DNA of 64,000 bases from positions 43,251 to 107,250 of the forward strand of contig CAZLLD010000002.1 in the NCBI GenBank assembly GCA_964560225.1, read 5' to 3'. The translations under genes were made by a program, and so were the position numbers. Every line of letters begins with the position of its first letter. Position 1 is the first letter of the stretch. Origin of the DNA: UBA5072 sp964560225 (GTDB lineage: Bacteria; Bacteroidota; Bacteroidia; Bacteroidales; UBA10428). Positions 25,054 through 34,520 of the stretch are shown one piece after another. The notes under the pieces are model-generated. The model was not told the DNA's origin and did no database searches. It worked only from the letters and a program-made list of their open reading frames with translations.

Positions 25054-25061
25054 CAAAAATA
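25054..25061 (-). promoter_or_regulatory. -7 promoter box for the DUF2027-Smr gene
   Basis: The minus strand reads TATTTTTG, 23 nt upstream of the ATG at 25031. It lies almost back-to-back with the queA -7 box at 25064-25071 on the other strand, so the two promoters share the 50-nt divergent gap. Confidence 0.5.
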
Positions 25062-25063
25062 GT

Positions 25064-25071
25064 TAATTTTG
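25064..25071 (+). promoter_or_regulatory. -7 promoter box for queA, near-leaderless transcript
   Basis: TAATTTTG matches TAnnTTTG and ends 10 nt before the queA ATG at 25082, so the transcript would have a leader of only a few nucleotides. Confidence 0.5.
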
Positions 25072-25081
25072 CGGGCCAATT

Positions 25082-26314
25082 ATGACCACCTTGAAACCAT
25101 TTGAAAATATTCGTCCCGACCAATATGATTATGAGCTCCCTGATGATCGCATTGCTTTGTTCCCGGCTGAAACCAGAGATCTTTCCAAATTGCTGATCAG
25201 AAGCCGCGACGGAGCACTCAGCCAGGATGTTTTCAGCAATATTGCCTCCTATTTGCCCAAAGGCACCAACCTGTTCTTCAACAACTCAAAAGTAATTCCT
25301 GCCCGGTTGATATTCACCAAAGAAACCGGTTCCAGGGTTGAAATATTCTGTCTCAGACCCCTGCAACCTTCAAATTATACTCAATCACTGTCATCTGCCG
25401 GATCCTGCACATGGGAATGTATGGTTGGCAATTTGAAACGGTTTGGCAATGAACCGCTTCAAATGGATATAAATATCAACAAAGAGAAGATCTTTCTGAA
25501 AGCGGAAAAAACATCACAACAAGGTAATATGGTCAAGGTGCTGTTTACCTGGAATGGCCCCGGTGTTAGTTTTGCTGAAATACTTGACCATGCCGGAAAA
25601 ACTCCGCTACCGCCCTACATTAAAAGAGAGGTTACCGCGATGGACAGGTTCCGGTACCAAACCATCTATTCACAACACGAGGGATCTGTTGCAGCACCCA
25701 CAGCCGGCTTACATTTTACCGATCAGGTATTTCATTCGCTGGCAGAAAAAAACATTACCTGCCACCAGATCACCTTACATGTGGGTGCCGGCACATTCCA
25801 GCCAGTTAAAGCAGACAGGATCACGGAACACAAAATGCATGGTGAAGATATTGTGGTTAATTCCAGCCTGCTGAACCTTCTTTCAGGACTTCCCGGACGA
25901 GTTGCCTGTGTTGGCACTACTTCTGTGCGTACTCTTGAAAGTTTGTACTGGCTGGGAGTCAAAATCATCAAATCAGGGAACCCGGATCCTGCAGAACTGA
26001 AGCTCGATCAATGGGAGGCCTATCATCTCGATGGTTCCCATACACTGAAGGAATCATTTGAAGCGTTTGCAACGTGGTTCAGCAAGCAAAAATGCGAGGA
26101 ATTAACTGCTTCTACCAGCCTGATGATTTTACCCGGGTACCGGTTCAGGGTTACAGATACGCTGATAACTAATTTTCATCAGCCCCGCAGCACTCTGTTG
26201 CTGCTTATTGCCGCATTTATAGGTGAATCGTGGAAAGAAACCTATTCCTATGCACTTGAAAACGGATTCAGGTTTCTGAGCTATGGTGACAGCTCTCTAT
26301 TCTTTAACAGTTGA
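25082..26314 (+). CDS. queA: S-adenosylmethionine:tRNA ribosyltransferase-isomerase (QueA)
   Basis: QueA transfers and isomerises the ribosyl group of SAM onto 7-aminomethyl-7-deazaguanine in tRNA, making epoxyqueuosine. The sequence shows YELPDDRIALFPAETRDLSKLL at the N terminus, NLFFNNSKVIPARL, the highly conserved HEGSVAAPTAGLHFT, LHVGAGTFQPVKADRITEHKMH and the C-terminal LITNFHQPRSTLLLL. At 410 residues it is longer than the roughly 350-residue family norm, with an insert between about residues 260 and 330 as seen in Bacteroidota members. It ends 6 nt before the convergent aldolase gene. Confidence 0.93.
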   Translation: MTTLKPFENIRPDQYDYELPDDRIALFPAETRDLSKLLIRSRDGALSQDVFSNIASYLPKGTNLFFNNSKVIPARLIFTKETGSRVEIFCLRPLQPSNYTQSLSSAGSCTWECMVGNLKRFGNEPLQMDININKEKIFLKAEKTSQQGNMVKVLFTWNGPGVSFAEILDHAGKTPLPPYIKREVTAMDRFRYQTIYSQHEGSVAAPTAGLHFTDQVFHSLAEKNITCHQITLHVGAGTFQPVKADRITEHKMHGEDIVVNSSLLNLLSGLPGRVACVGTTSVRTLESLYWLGVKIIKSGNPDPAELKLDQWEAYHLDGSHTLKESFEAFATWFSKQKCEELTASTSLMILPGYRFRVTDTLITNFHQPRSTLLLLIAAFIGESWKETYSYALENGFRFLSYGDSSLFFNS

Positions 26315-26320
26315 GTATTG

Positions 26321-27361
26321 CTAACGATTCAAAAGTCGCTTCAGCAAAGAAGCAAAATTTTCTATATCTTCTTCAGTTGTATCAAACGAGGTCATCCACC
26401 TTACTTCGTTCCGGCTTTCGTCCCACATATAAAAAAAATACTGATCCATCAACGGCTTGATAATTCGTTCGGGGATAATTGCAAATACCGCATTGGATTG
26501 TACCTTTTGGGTCACCTGTACTCCGGTCAAATCTTTCACACGATCATACAGTAGCTGTGCCATTCTGTTGGCATGTTGCGCGTTCATTTTCCAAATGTTG
26601 CTTTCGAGATAGGCAGTAAACTGTGCTCCAATGAAACGCATTTTCGAAATTAACTGTGTACTTTGCTTCCGGTAGTATCTGAAATCCTTTGCCAGTTCCC
26701 TGTTGAAAAACACAACAGCCTCACCAAACATCATCCCGTTTTTGGTCCCGCCAAAAGACAATACATCTACACCGGCCTCGGCGGTAAATTCCCTGAAACC
26801 AAGATCCAGGCTTACTGCGGCATTGGCAATCCGGGCTCCGTCGGCATGCAGATAAAGTCCGTATTCCTTTGCCAGTTTCGACAATGCTTTTATTTCTCCC
26901 GGTGTATAAACCGTGCCCATTTCAGTCGACTGGCTGATGGAGATCACCCCGGGTTGTGCATGATGTTCAAATCCGAAACCATGCAGGTGTTTTTTCACCG
27001 CATCAGGAGTAAGTTTCCCATCGGGTGTGTCAACAGTAAGCAGTTTGCAGTTGCAGAACTTTTCCGGTGCACCGCATTCATCAACGTTGATATGTGATGT
27101 TGATGCACAGATCACCGAATTTATTGATTTGGTGAGCGAAGCAAGGCTTAGTACATTGGCTCCCGTACCTGTGAGAACAAAATACACATCGATCCCTTCA
27201 CTGAAGTATTTCCTGAAAGCTTTTTCTGCATTTCTGGTGTATATATCATCGCCATAGGCTATAACATGCCCTGCATTGGCTTGCTGAATTGCCTCTAGCA
27301 ATAAGGGATGAATACCTGCGTTATTGTCACTTGCAAAACCGCGTGTAATGCTTGAATTCAT
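26321..27361 (-). CDS. ltaE: Low-specificity L-threonine aldolase (PLP)
   Basis: A 346-residue fold-type I PLP enzyme that splits threonine or allo-threonine to glycine and acetaldehyde. It contains RGFASDNNAGIHP at the N terminus, GDDIYTRNAEKAFRKYF, the TGTGANVLSL phosphate-binding region, LHADGARIANA with the cofactor Asp, and the Schiff-base Lys207 in SFGGTKNGMM. All match beta-eliminating lyase / threonine aldolase members. Cytoplasmic; length typical. Confidence 0.87.
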   Translation of the reverse strand: MNSSITRGFASDNNAGIHPLLLEAIQQANAGHVIAYGDDIYTRNAEKAFRKYFSEGIDVYFVLTGTGANVLSLASLTKSINSVICASTSHINVDECGAPEKFCNCKLLTVDTPDGKLTPDAVKKHLHGFGFEHHAQPGVISISQSTEMGTVYTPGEIKALSKLAKEYGLYLHADGARIANAAVSLDLGFREFTAEAGVDVLSFGGTKNGMMFGEAVVFFNRELAKDFRYYRKQSTQLISKMRFIGAQFTAYLESNIWKMNAQHANRMAQLLYDRVKDLTGVQVTQKVQSNAVFAIIPERIIKPLMDQYFFYMWDESRNEVRWMTSFDTTEEDIENFASLLKRLLNR

Positions 27362-27414
27362 TGTTCAGCTATTGAACCGGAAATGTAGAAAAAAAACAGA
27401 AGTGAGGGCTTTAT

Positions 27415-27909
27415 TTACCTGTCTTTTTTTTCACTGGCAACAAATTCAAGGGCAAGTGAATTGATACAATACCTGAGGCCAGTGGGTTTCGGCCCATCAT
27501 CAAAAACATGTCCGAGGTGCGATCCGCACCGGGCACAAAGTACTTCGGTACGCAACATACCATGGCTTTTGTCGGTCTGCAACACGATGGTCTTTTTGCT
27601 GCGGGCATCATAGAAACTCGGCCAACCGCTTCCCGAATCATACTTTGTATCGGAATCAAACAAATGGTTTCCACAAGCTGCACATTGGTAATGTCCCTTC
27701 TGATAAAAATTGTAGTATTTACCACTTCCCGGCAGCTCAGTAGCTTTCAACCGGCATATATTATACTGTTCGGGAGTCAGTTTTGCTTTCCATTCAGCTT
27801 CACTTTTAATCACTTGATCCATTTCTTTGTTGTTGGTAGTTTGTTGCCCGCTCACTGTTATGAGTTTCAAAAGGAGTATCGATAAAACAATAAACCGCTT
27901 CATGATCAT
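27415..27909 (-). CDS. msrB: Exported peptide-methionine (R)-S-oxide reductase (MsrB)
   Basis: A 164-residue MsrB with an N-terminal signal peptide (MKRFIVLSILLLKLITVSG; ATG at either 27909 or 27903), so it acts in the periplasm rather than the cytoplasm. The domain shows two zinc CxxC pairs (CAACGNHLF and CARCGSHLGHVF), SGSGWPSFYDA, and the catalytic Cys148 in LRYCINSLAL. It repairs methionine-R-sulfoxide in exported proteins. The reducing partner is not encoded nearby. Confidence 0.9.
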   Translation of the reverse strand: MIMKRFIVLSILLLKLITVSGQQTTNNKEMDQVIKSEAEWKAKLTPEQYNICRLKATELPGSGKYYNFYQKGHYQCAACGNHLFDSDTKYDSGSGWPSFYDARSKKTIVLQTDKSHGMLRTEVLCARCGSHLGHVFDDGPKPTGLRYCINSLALEFVASEKKDR

Positions 27910-28046
27910 ATATTATAGTTTTTTGGCAGGCAGTCCGGGCAAATAATGAATGATGGTTTCACTCGTTATCTTGTGTGCTTTGGGCATGCCCTGCAAAGCC
28001 TGCATAATAATAACAACCAAACAGGATAATAGTTGAAAGCATTTAC

Positions 28047-28054
28047 TATTTTTG
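28047..28054 (+). promoter_or_regulatory. -7 promoter box upstream of the T9SS protease
   Basis: TATTTTTG matches TAnnTTTG, 64 nt upstream of the ATG at 28119. A second, weaker TACATTTT lies closer to the start codon. Confidence 0.35.
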
Positions 28055-28118
28055 CTACGTTTTTGTCACCTGAGCTTTTAATTCAAATTTCGAATTATTA
28101 CTGTTACATTTTTGTTTT

Positions 28119-30710
28119 ATGTTGCGAATTGCATTATTTAGCATAGCCTTTGTGCTATTTGCGGTTAATCTGAATGCTCAGATTTCTGAAGGTGGAACCC
28201 CTTATTCCTTCTCACTTTTCAGCTTGAAAAGCACCAAATCAGTTCCTGTAATCGGTTTGGAAAAACTGGATATTGAGAAACTCAGGAATGATGCAATTCA
28301 AAATAACCTGCCCTGTCGTTTCGGAATTTACAAGGATACACTGATTGATCTGAAAGCCAGGGCAAAAGTGGATTTAATCAATGGGATAGGCAAGATTTGG
28401 AGACTTGAGATCCGAAACGAAACAGCACTTTCACTGCAGGTTACTTTTAACGAATTTGTGGTACCCGAAGGAGCTGAATTGTTTCTTTACAATGAGGACA
28501 GAACACTTATTTCAGGTGCTTTTACAAAGCGCAACATGCGCGATGATTTACAGTTTGTAATTGCAGATTTCAGAGGAAACCATGTTATACTTGAATACTT
28601 TGAACCTGACAATCCGGAATACGAAGGTCAACTTACTATTGCTTCGCTTGGGCAGGGTTATGAAGATCCTTTTCTATCGGAAAGTGCAGGCCTCGAATTT
28701 ATCAATATCAATTGTCCCGAAGGCAAAGATGCTCAGATGATCAAACATGCCGTTTGCCGAATGGCTTTTAGATCAGGAGGTGCCGAATCCTATTGTTCTG
28801 GTGCCCTTATCAACAATATCAAGCAGGATGAAACTCCCTTTTTTCTGACAGCCAATCACTGCATCAACACGAGTTTGGAAGCTTCAAGTTTAATTACTTA
28901 TTTCAATTACGAGGTAACAGGTTGTAATGGCGATCTGGCAGATTATAAGACGCTTACCGGCGGAGCTACTTTGCTTACCACCGGCGAATCTTCTGATTTT
29001 ACATTGCTTAAACTTAAAGAGAACCCGCCTGTTTCATATCAACCCTATTTTGCAGGCTGGAATGCTTACGATTCTGCTGACAACTATGTCACCAGTGTTC
29101 ACGTTCCGTTCCAACAAACCAAAAAAATATCTATTGAATATGACAGCATATTCTCATGCCCTATTGAGGTCACCTGGGATGATGAATCGGTATCACCCAT
29201 CGGGAGCCATTGGGTAGTTGCGTTTGATCTGGGAAAATCTGTTGGTGGCTCATCAGGCGGACCGCTTTTTAATAAGCATAACCAGATCATAGGCCAACTG
29301 CATGGCGGTGATGACGATTTCAAGTTTTACGGCAAAATGAGCCATTCCTATAACTTGAAAAGTAGAAACTATCCTTCGATACGCAGTTTTGTTGATCCCG
29401 ACTCAACCGGCATTATGGAATTGGGCGGATACAGCCCCGAAAACATTGCTCCGGATGCTTTTTTCACTGCAGAAGCAGAACTGGTTTGTGTCAATACACC
29501 TGTACGTTTTAAAGATTATTCCGCTTTTGGTCCTTATGACAGAAAGTGGAATATTACGCCGGCGACGTTTTCGTTTCTTGAAGGCACCTCTGAAACTTCA
29601 GCCGACCCGGTTGTTGAGTTTCATGACAACGCAAGTTATACCGTTAACCTTGAACTTTCAGTTGGTGGATTGCTTAAATCTACTGAATCAATGATCATCA
29701 AAGCTGGCAACGAAATTGCAATAGGCGTCACTTCCAGGGTGCCTGATGAAATGTGCGACTGTGATTTTGATTCAGTTATGTTGGTTGGAAAAGGCGGGGA
29801 TGAATACAGCTGGGAATTGGCAACAGGTGCAGAGGAAATATTAAGATTGAGCAGAACATCGGGAGACACTGTTTACGTTTCCAGAAAACCTGGTTTTATA
29901 GCCAGCGATAATTATGAGGTAAATGTTATTGTATCCGGAACAAAAAACACCTGCTCCGGGACAAATCAGTTTCTGATGTCAATCCTGAAACCCTTTAATG
30001 ACAACATCGGCAATGCTGTTCAATTGGGCTTTGGGAAAACCGATGATTACACCAATGTTTGTGCTACCACCGAAGAAGGAGAACCTTTTCCTCCTTTTAC
30101 TTCCTGTACATCACAAATGTCGTGGTGCGACGAATGCCTGAATGGAACCGGAATTCTCCAAAACAGTGTTTGGTTTAAATTTATACCTGAAGAAACTGGA
30201 AAAATCAGTATTTCATCAACCGGATTCGACAATCAGATAGCTTTGTATGATGCCGAATCTGCTGAATCGTTGCTCAACAACAACTACGTTTTGTTAGCTG
30301 CCAATGACGACCGGTCCAGTTCCGATCCCAGGCCTTTGATAAGATCCCAATCAGTCATAGCAGGAAAAACATATTGGATTCAGGTTGACGGAAGTTACTG
30401 TGGTGCTGTGGATGACTTTTATCTGGTTATTACAGACCTTACTACAGGTATCCTGAAAACCGAATCCGAAAATCTGGAGATTTATCCCCAGCCAGCTTTC
30501 GGTCAGGTAAAAATTAAAGGAGAAGAGCTTTCAGGTTCTGATGTGAAAATCATCGTTTACAGTGTTTCCGGTCAACAGGTGTTCTCCGGGAGTGCAGCTG
30601 TTGCTGATGGCGAAATTCTCTTCGATGTATCTTTCCTGGAATCGGGAGTGTATATTTTGAGCATGAATACCGGCAACCGGTTGTATATTTCCAGAATGAT
30701 CAAAAACTGA
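28119..30710 (+). CDS. Trypsin-fold serine protease with T9SS C-terminal sorting domain
   Basis: An 863-residue secreted protease. A signal peptide (to about residue 21) is followed by a propeptide (about 25-190) and a trypsin-like domain with His247 in FFLTANHCIN, Asp293 in GESSDFTLLKL and Ser379 in GGSSGGPLF, the arrangement of lysyl endopeptidase-like proteins. A PKD-like domain (about 440-530), a further beta domain and a type A T9SS sorting domain (about 785-863, LEIYPQPAFGQVKI ... GVYILSMNTGNRLYISRMIKN region) follow. The product should cross the outer membrane through the type IX system and be anchored or released. Ends 11 nt before rlmN. Confidence 0.88.
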   Translation: MLRIALFSIAFVLFAVNLNAQISEGGTPYSFSLFSLKSTKSVPVIGLEKLDIEKLRNDAIQNNLPCRFGIYKDTLIDLKARAKVDLINGIGKIWRLEIRNETALSLQVTFNEFVVPEGAELFLYNEDRTLISGAFTKRNMRDDLQFVIADFRGNHVILEYFEPDNPEYEGQLTIASLGQGYEDPFLSESAGLEFININCPEGKDAQMIKHAVCRMAFRSGGAESYCSGALINNIKQDETPFFLTANHCINTSLEASSLITYFNYEVTGCNGDLADYKTLTGGATLLTTGESSDFTLLKLKENPPVSYQPYFAGWNAYDSADNYVTSVHVPFQQTKKISIEYDSIFSCPIEVTWDDESVSPIGSHWVVAFDLGKSVGGSSGGPLFNKHNQIIGQLHGGDDDFKFYGKMSHSYNLKSRNYPSIRSFVDPDSTGIMELGGYSPENIAPDAFFTAEAELVCVNTPVRFKDYSAFGPYDRKWNITPATFSFLEGTSETSADPVVEFHDNASYTVNLELSVGGLLKSTESMIIKAGNEIAIGVTSRVPDEMCDCDFDSVMLVGKGGDEYSWELATGAEEILRLSRTSGDTVYVSRKPGFIASDNYEVNVIVSGTKNTCSGTNQFLMSILKPFNDNIGNAVQLGFGKTDDYTNVCATTEEGEPFPPFTSCTSQMSWCDECLNGTGILQNSVWFKFIPEETGKISISSTGFDNQIALYDAESAESLLNNNYVLLAANDDRSSSDPRPLIRSQSVIAGKTYWIQVDGSYCGAVDDFYLVITDLTTGILKTESENLEIYPQPAFGQVKIKGEELSGSDVKIIVYSVSGQQVFSGSAAVADGEILFDVSFLESGVYILSMNTGNRLYISRMIKN

Positions 30711-30721
30711 CTTTTTTCTGC

Positions 30722-31759
30722 ATGCCCGAAAAAGAGGATTTGATTGGTTGCACCCAGGCTGATATTGCGGTTCTGGTGAGATCTTGTGAAATGCCGGGAT
30801 ATACATCAAAACAACTTACCCAATGGCTTTACAAGAAGAAGATTGCTTCTATTGATGAAATGACCAATCTTTCAAAGGCTGTAAGAGAAAAACTGAAGGA
30901 ATTATATGTTTTAGGTTTATCAGCGCCTGAAAAAGTCCAGGTTTCATCCGACGGCACTAAAAAATACCTGTTCAGAGTCGGGAATGGCAGATATGTTGAA
31001 TCGGTTTTTATACCTGAAACCGATCGTTCAACGCTTTGCATTTCTACGCAGGTGGGCTGTCAGATGGGTTGTGCATTCTGCATGACAGGCAAACAGGGTT
31101 TTCATGGCAACCTGTCAGCAGGGGAAATCCTGAACCAAATCATGTCGCTTCCTGAAAGAGACAGCCTGACCAATTTTGTGTTTATGGGCATGGGTGAACC
31201 GCTCGCCAATACGGGGAATTTATTGAAGTGCCTTGAGATCATGACTTCATCGTATGGATTTTGCATCAGCCCGTCGCGCATAACAGTTTCTACAATTGGT
31301 GTAATTCCCGGTATGGAGCAAATCATTAGCCATAGCCGTTGTCATATCGCTGTAAGCCTGCATACCCCTTTTGAAGATGAGCGACTGCAAATAATGCCTT
31401 CTGAAAAAGTTTTTCCAATAAAGCGGGTTGTGGAATTACTCAGAAAGAGTAATATTGAAAGGCAACGCAGAATTTCCTTTGAATATATCATGTTCAAAGA
31501 TTTTAATGATACGGCACGACATGTTAACGGGCTCACCAGGCTTCTCAACGGACTCCGGTGCAGAATCAACCTGATCCGCTTTCACCCTGTTCCCGGGGTG
31601 CCATTTGAAAGCTCAGATGAAGATACCATTCAGTGGTTCAAACAAAGGCTCAATGAAAAAGGGTTGCTCACTACCATACGAGCATCACGCGGACTTGATA
31701 TTCTTGCCGCATGCGGGATGCTTTCTACCAGGCACCAGCGTCGGGAGTCTGATGAATAA
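30722..31759 (+). CDS. rlmN: Dual-specificity 23S rRNA A2503 / tRNA A37 C2-methyltransferase RlmN
   Basis: A 345-residue radical SAM methyltransferase. The Fe-S cluster Cys113-x3-Cys117-x2-Cys120 lies in GCQMGCAFCMTGKQGF. Other landmarks are KYLFRVGNGRYVESVFIP, FMGMGEPLAN, SRITVSTIGVIPGM, VSLHTPFEDER and the C-terminal ASRGLDILAACGML with the methyl-carrying Cys. It modifies the peptidyl transferase centre of the ribosome. Usual length. It follows the protease gene by 11 nt. Confidence 0.93.
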   Translation: MPEKEDLIGCTQADIAVLVRSCEMPGYTSKQLTQWLYKKKIASIDEMTNLSKAVREKLKELYVLGLSAPEKVQVSSDGTKKYLFRVGNGRYVESVFIPETDRSTLCISTQVGCQMGCAFCMTGKQGFHGNLSAGEILNQIMSLPERDSLTNFVFMGMGEPLANTGNLLKCLEIMTSSYGFCISPSRITVSTIGVIPGMEQIISHSRCHIAVSLHTPFEDERLQIMPSEKVFPIKRVVELLRKSNIERQRRISFEYIMFKDFNDTARHVNGLTRLLNGLRCRINLIRFHPVPGVPFESSDEDTIQWFKQRLNEKGLLTTIRASRGLDILAACGMLSTRHQRRESDE

Positions 31760-31770
31760 CTCATGGCAGT

Positions 31771-32781
31771 TCATTCCTTGGCTGCTTTTCTTTTTTCAAT
31801 CAGTTCAATGGCTTCTTGGGTACTCATTTTCTTACCTTCAGAATAGGCCACTACAAAGGCTTTTTTAATATTGATCTCAATCATCGTGGCTTCAGCTTCT
31901 TCAAAAGTTTTGTAGCGTCCGATTGAGTACTTATACCAGTTTTCTTCATAAATCATGTCAATGGGAATGTTGCCTTTGTATAACAGGTTCAGGTATTCTT
32001 CACTCAAAGGCATGGTATGTGCTGCAATCTGAACCTTAAATATGACTTCCTTAAGCAGTGTGGAATCCACAACGGTTTCCTTGTCAACTGTGGCAAATAT
32101 ATCTTTGGGCGGCTCATGAACATTCGGATCTTTCATGATTTTTACTACTTCCTCTAATGACAGGTCATCTTCCCAGCCGTAATTATATTCTACAGGGTAA
32201 TCGGTACATATTTGCAATGATCTTCCCTGATCACGCACTGCAAGTTTTTCATATCCCATGGCGTCCTTCATGATGGCAAGTGCGTAATCGAAGCGATCGG
32301 CGTCTTCTGCCTGTTGCCTTCGGATGAGTGAACGGTTGTAACTTTTCAGTGCTGTGCCCTGGTAATACCTGGCTTTTTCCATTCCTGCAGCCCGGTGATT
32401 GGTTCGGTTCATCTTATTCCAGAAGCTTTCATTCTTTAATTTGAATACATAAAAAACAATGCTGTTGGCTTCTTTTGCTATTTTGCTGCTTTCCAGCAGC
32501 AGCTTCATGGCTGTGTTGTATTCCTCAGAAATGCGCTCTTTCTTCTGCAAAACGGTTAGCGCGTCATACTGGCTGGTAGCGCTCTGAAGCATGGCTTCAG
32601 CATCACTCAGCATCTTTGCAGCTCTTTCAAGCTTTTTTATTTCCGTACCATCAAACTTCACATTCAACTCCGATGTAAACATCCTTGAAGTGCTTTGCTC
32701 CTGGGCAAATACAATAACGGAACCAAATACGATCGTAAAGAACAGGATGCTTAAACCCAATATAAACCTTTTGTGCTTCAT
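31771..32781 (-). CDS. Exported helical protein with SPOR-like C-terminal domain
   Basis: The 336-residue product (ATG at 32781 chosen because it starts the signal peptide MKHKRFILGLSILFFTIVFG...) has a long helical, partly coiled-coil region (about 40-170: DGTEIKKLERAAKMLSDAEAML and similar) and a C-terminal domain (about 245-330) with FKVQIAAHTMPL, YKYSIGRYKTFEEAEATM and AFVVAYSEGKKMS, the strand pattern of a SPOR domain that binds denuded peptidoglycan. The function is not known; a cell-wall or division-site role is inference. It is convergent with rlmN. Confidence 0.68.
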   Translation of the reverse strand: MKHKRFILGLSILFFTIVFGSVIVFAQEQSTSRMFTSELNVKFDGTEIKKLERAAKMLSDAEAMLQSATSQYDALTVLQKKERISEEYNTAMKLLLESSKIAKEANSIVFYVFKLKNESFWNKMNRTNHRAAGMEKARYYQGTALKSYNRSLIRRQQAEDADRFDYALAIMKDAMGYEKLAVRDQGRSLQICTDYPVEYNYGWEDDLSLEEVVKIMKDPNVHEPPKDIFATVDKETVVDSTLLKEVIFKVQIAAHTMPLSEEYLNLLYKGNIPIDMIYEENWYKYSIGRYKTFEEAEATMIEINIKKAFVVAYSEGKKMSTQEAIELIEKRKAAKE

Positions 32782-32990
32782 ATTACCAAGTTCGTGTTTA
32801 CTTAAATATTGGATAATCTGATATTTATCCTGATTTTCCAATGTATTGTTTTTATATACGTCATTTTTCCCGAAAAGTTAAAACTACCCATCCTTTCAGG
32901 TATCAATATTTATGCCATTCAATGGTTCATTGCATGAACATATTGATGGGCAAGCGTTAAAAAAACAGATTATCCTTTACCGAGAATATT

Positions 32991-33374
32991 TCATTCCTGT
33001 TCAAGAAGCCATTTTATGGCCTCTTTCTTATTGGAAAAAACCTTGCCCTTACCTCCCCTGTTATAAACAATAGTTTCGGCAAACCGGTTCATCTCAAGTT
33101 GTTGCAACTGATCGTCTACAAAAGCTACGCAGATATCCTTGGGGGCCATTTCGCACAGTTTTTCACCAAGAACATACATGTCAATGGCAGATATATCGTT
33201 TCTGAAGTTCTCAGATACCAATACCCTCTTGCATTTTTTCGATTCACATTCATCGAAAATCTCTTTCCAAAACATCAGCGATACATCCAATGAATCCTTT
33301 CCTCCGGATACTATTGCTGTAAGATATTGCGCACCGGGATTAAACTGAACGGCATAAGGTCTGTCTTCCGGCAT
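32991..33374 (-). CDS. STAS / SpoIIAA-like domain protein
   Basis: The 127-residue product has the alternating strand-helix pattern of a STAS-like or SpoIIAA-like fold and ends with KVFSNKKEAIKWLLEQE, the common C-terminal signature of such proteins. The ATG at 33374 is preferred to an upstream one at 33449 because a good promoter (TTG, 20 nt, TAATTTTG at 33406-33399) sits between them. Likely a small regulatory or protein-interaction domain; partner unknown. It is divergent from the sensor kinase at 33555. Confidence 0.6.
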   Translation of the reverse strand: MPEDRPYAVQFNPGAQYLTAIVSGGKDSLDVSLMFWKEIFDECESKKCKRVLVSENFRNDISAIDMYVLGEKLCEMAPKDICVAFVDDQLQQLEMNRFAETIVYNRGGKGKVFSNKKEAIKWLLEQE

Positions 33375-33398
33375 GGTTAATATATTTCGGATTGAGTT

Positions 33399-33429
33399 CA
33401 AAATTAGCTGATTTACCGGCAAGTTACAA
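33399..33429 (-). promoter_or_regulatory. Promoter of the STAS-like gene
   Basis: On the minus strand TTG (33429-33427) is followed after 20 nt by TAATTTTG (33406-33399), matching the Bacteroidota -33/-7 arrangement, and predicts a start site about 18 nt before the ATG at 33374. Confidence 0.55.
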
Positions 33430-33520
33430 TGATTTATTTCAGCACTCATCAGGAGCGACTACGAAGTGCCCAAAACTACATTCTTCACCATACCATTCTT
33501 TTTACCCTGATAAAATTAAT

Positions 33521-33528
33521 TACTTTTG
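33521..33528 (+). promoter_or_regulatory. -7 promoter box of the two-component operon
   Basis: TACTTTTG matches TAnnTTTG, 27 nt upstream of the histidine kinase ATG at 33555. Confidence 0.45.
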
Positions 33529-33554
33529 CAGTCATCACTTTGCGGGTGACATGA

Positions 33555-34520
33555 ATGAAAACTGCTTTAATCATATCTATTGTATTTCAATTCCTGGCTG
33601 CATTCTATGCATTGAGTCTGACCCGGCAGACCAAATTCAACATCAGCTGGATCCTCATCTCGTTAGCCTTTTTGCTCATTGCCATCAGGAACATTCTCGA
33701 TCTGGTACCCATTTATTATAAGGAAATACAATCAGATATATACCTGATCGACAGATTGCTGAGAATTATCATTGCCATTTTGCTTTTTGCTGGTGTTATT
33801 TTTATCAGGCGTTTGTTCAAATTTCTTAAAAGAATTGACGATTACAGAAAGGAATCTGAAAACAAGGTGTTGCATGCCATCATGCGTACCGAGGAAAAAG
33901 AAAGAAGGCAATTTGCAAAAGACCTGCATGACGGTATCGGGCCTCTTTTATCAAATATCAAAATGTCGGTTTCGGCGATTGATAGAAACCAGATTACCGG
34001 GTTCAACCTCACGGTTATTGAAAACATCAGCAATTTGATCAATGAATCGATCAACTCGCTCAAATACACTTCAAACAGTCTGAGTCCGCACATTCTCGAG
34101 AGTTTTGGTCTGGCCAGTGCCGTTAATTCCTTTATCGAGAACATCAACCGGCTGGGCAAAATTGAAGTGTCTTTCAGTCACAATATTGAAAACCTGAGGT
34201 TTGAAAACCAGGTTGAAACCAATCTCTACCGTGTTATTTGCGAGCTTTTTCAGAATACAGTCAAACACTCATCTGCATCCAATATTTCATTGCTGATTCA
34301 TTATAATGAGAACAAACTGATTGTTCAGTATTTTGATGATGGAATCGGTTTTGATGCTGATGACCCGGGCAAGTTGGAAGGTATGGGCATATCGAACATG
34401 CATTCTCGTTTAAAAGCACTGAATGGTGAAATCAGCCTGAAACGAATTCTTCCTAAAGGAATGATGACAAGCATTGTACTGACAACAAAACCAAAAATTG
34501 CACCCAATGGGAAAGCTTAA
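33555..34520 (+). CDS. NarL-type membrane sensor histidine kinase (HisKA_3)
   Basis: The 321-residue protein has about three transmembrane helices in its first 90 residues (FQFLAAFYALSL, ILISLAFLLIAIRNI, IIIAILLFAGVIFI), then an HisKA_3 domain with phospho-acceptor His125 in EERRQFAKDLHDGIGPLLSNIK-like sequence and a HATPase domain (VICELFQNTVKHSSAS, DDGIGFD, GMGISNMHSRLKALNGEI). It has no large sensor domain, so the signal is perceived in or near the membrane. It overlaps its response regulator by 14 nt, showing translational coupling. Confidence 0.9.
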   Translation: MKTALIISIVFQFLAAFYALSLTRQTKFNISWILISLAFLLIAIRNILDLVPIYYKEIQSDIYLIDRLLRIIIAILLFAGVIFIRRLFKFLKRIDDYRKESENKVLHAIMRTEEKERRQFAKDLHDGIGPLLSNIKMSVSAIDRNQITGFNLTVIENISNLINESINSLKYTSNSLSPHILESFGLASAVNSFIENINRLGKIEVSFSHNIENLRFENQVETNLYRVICELFQNTVKHSSASNISLLIHYNENKLIVQYFDDGIGFDADDPGKLEGMGISNMHSRLKALNGEISLKRILPKGMMTSIVLTTKPKIAPNGKA

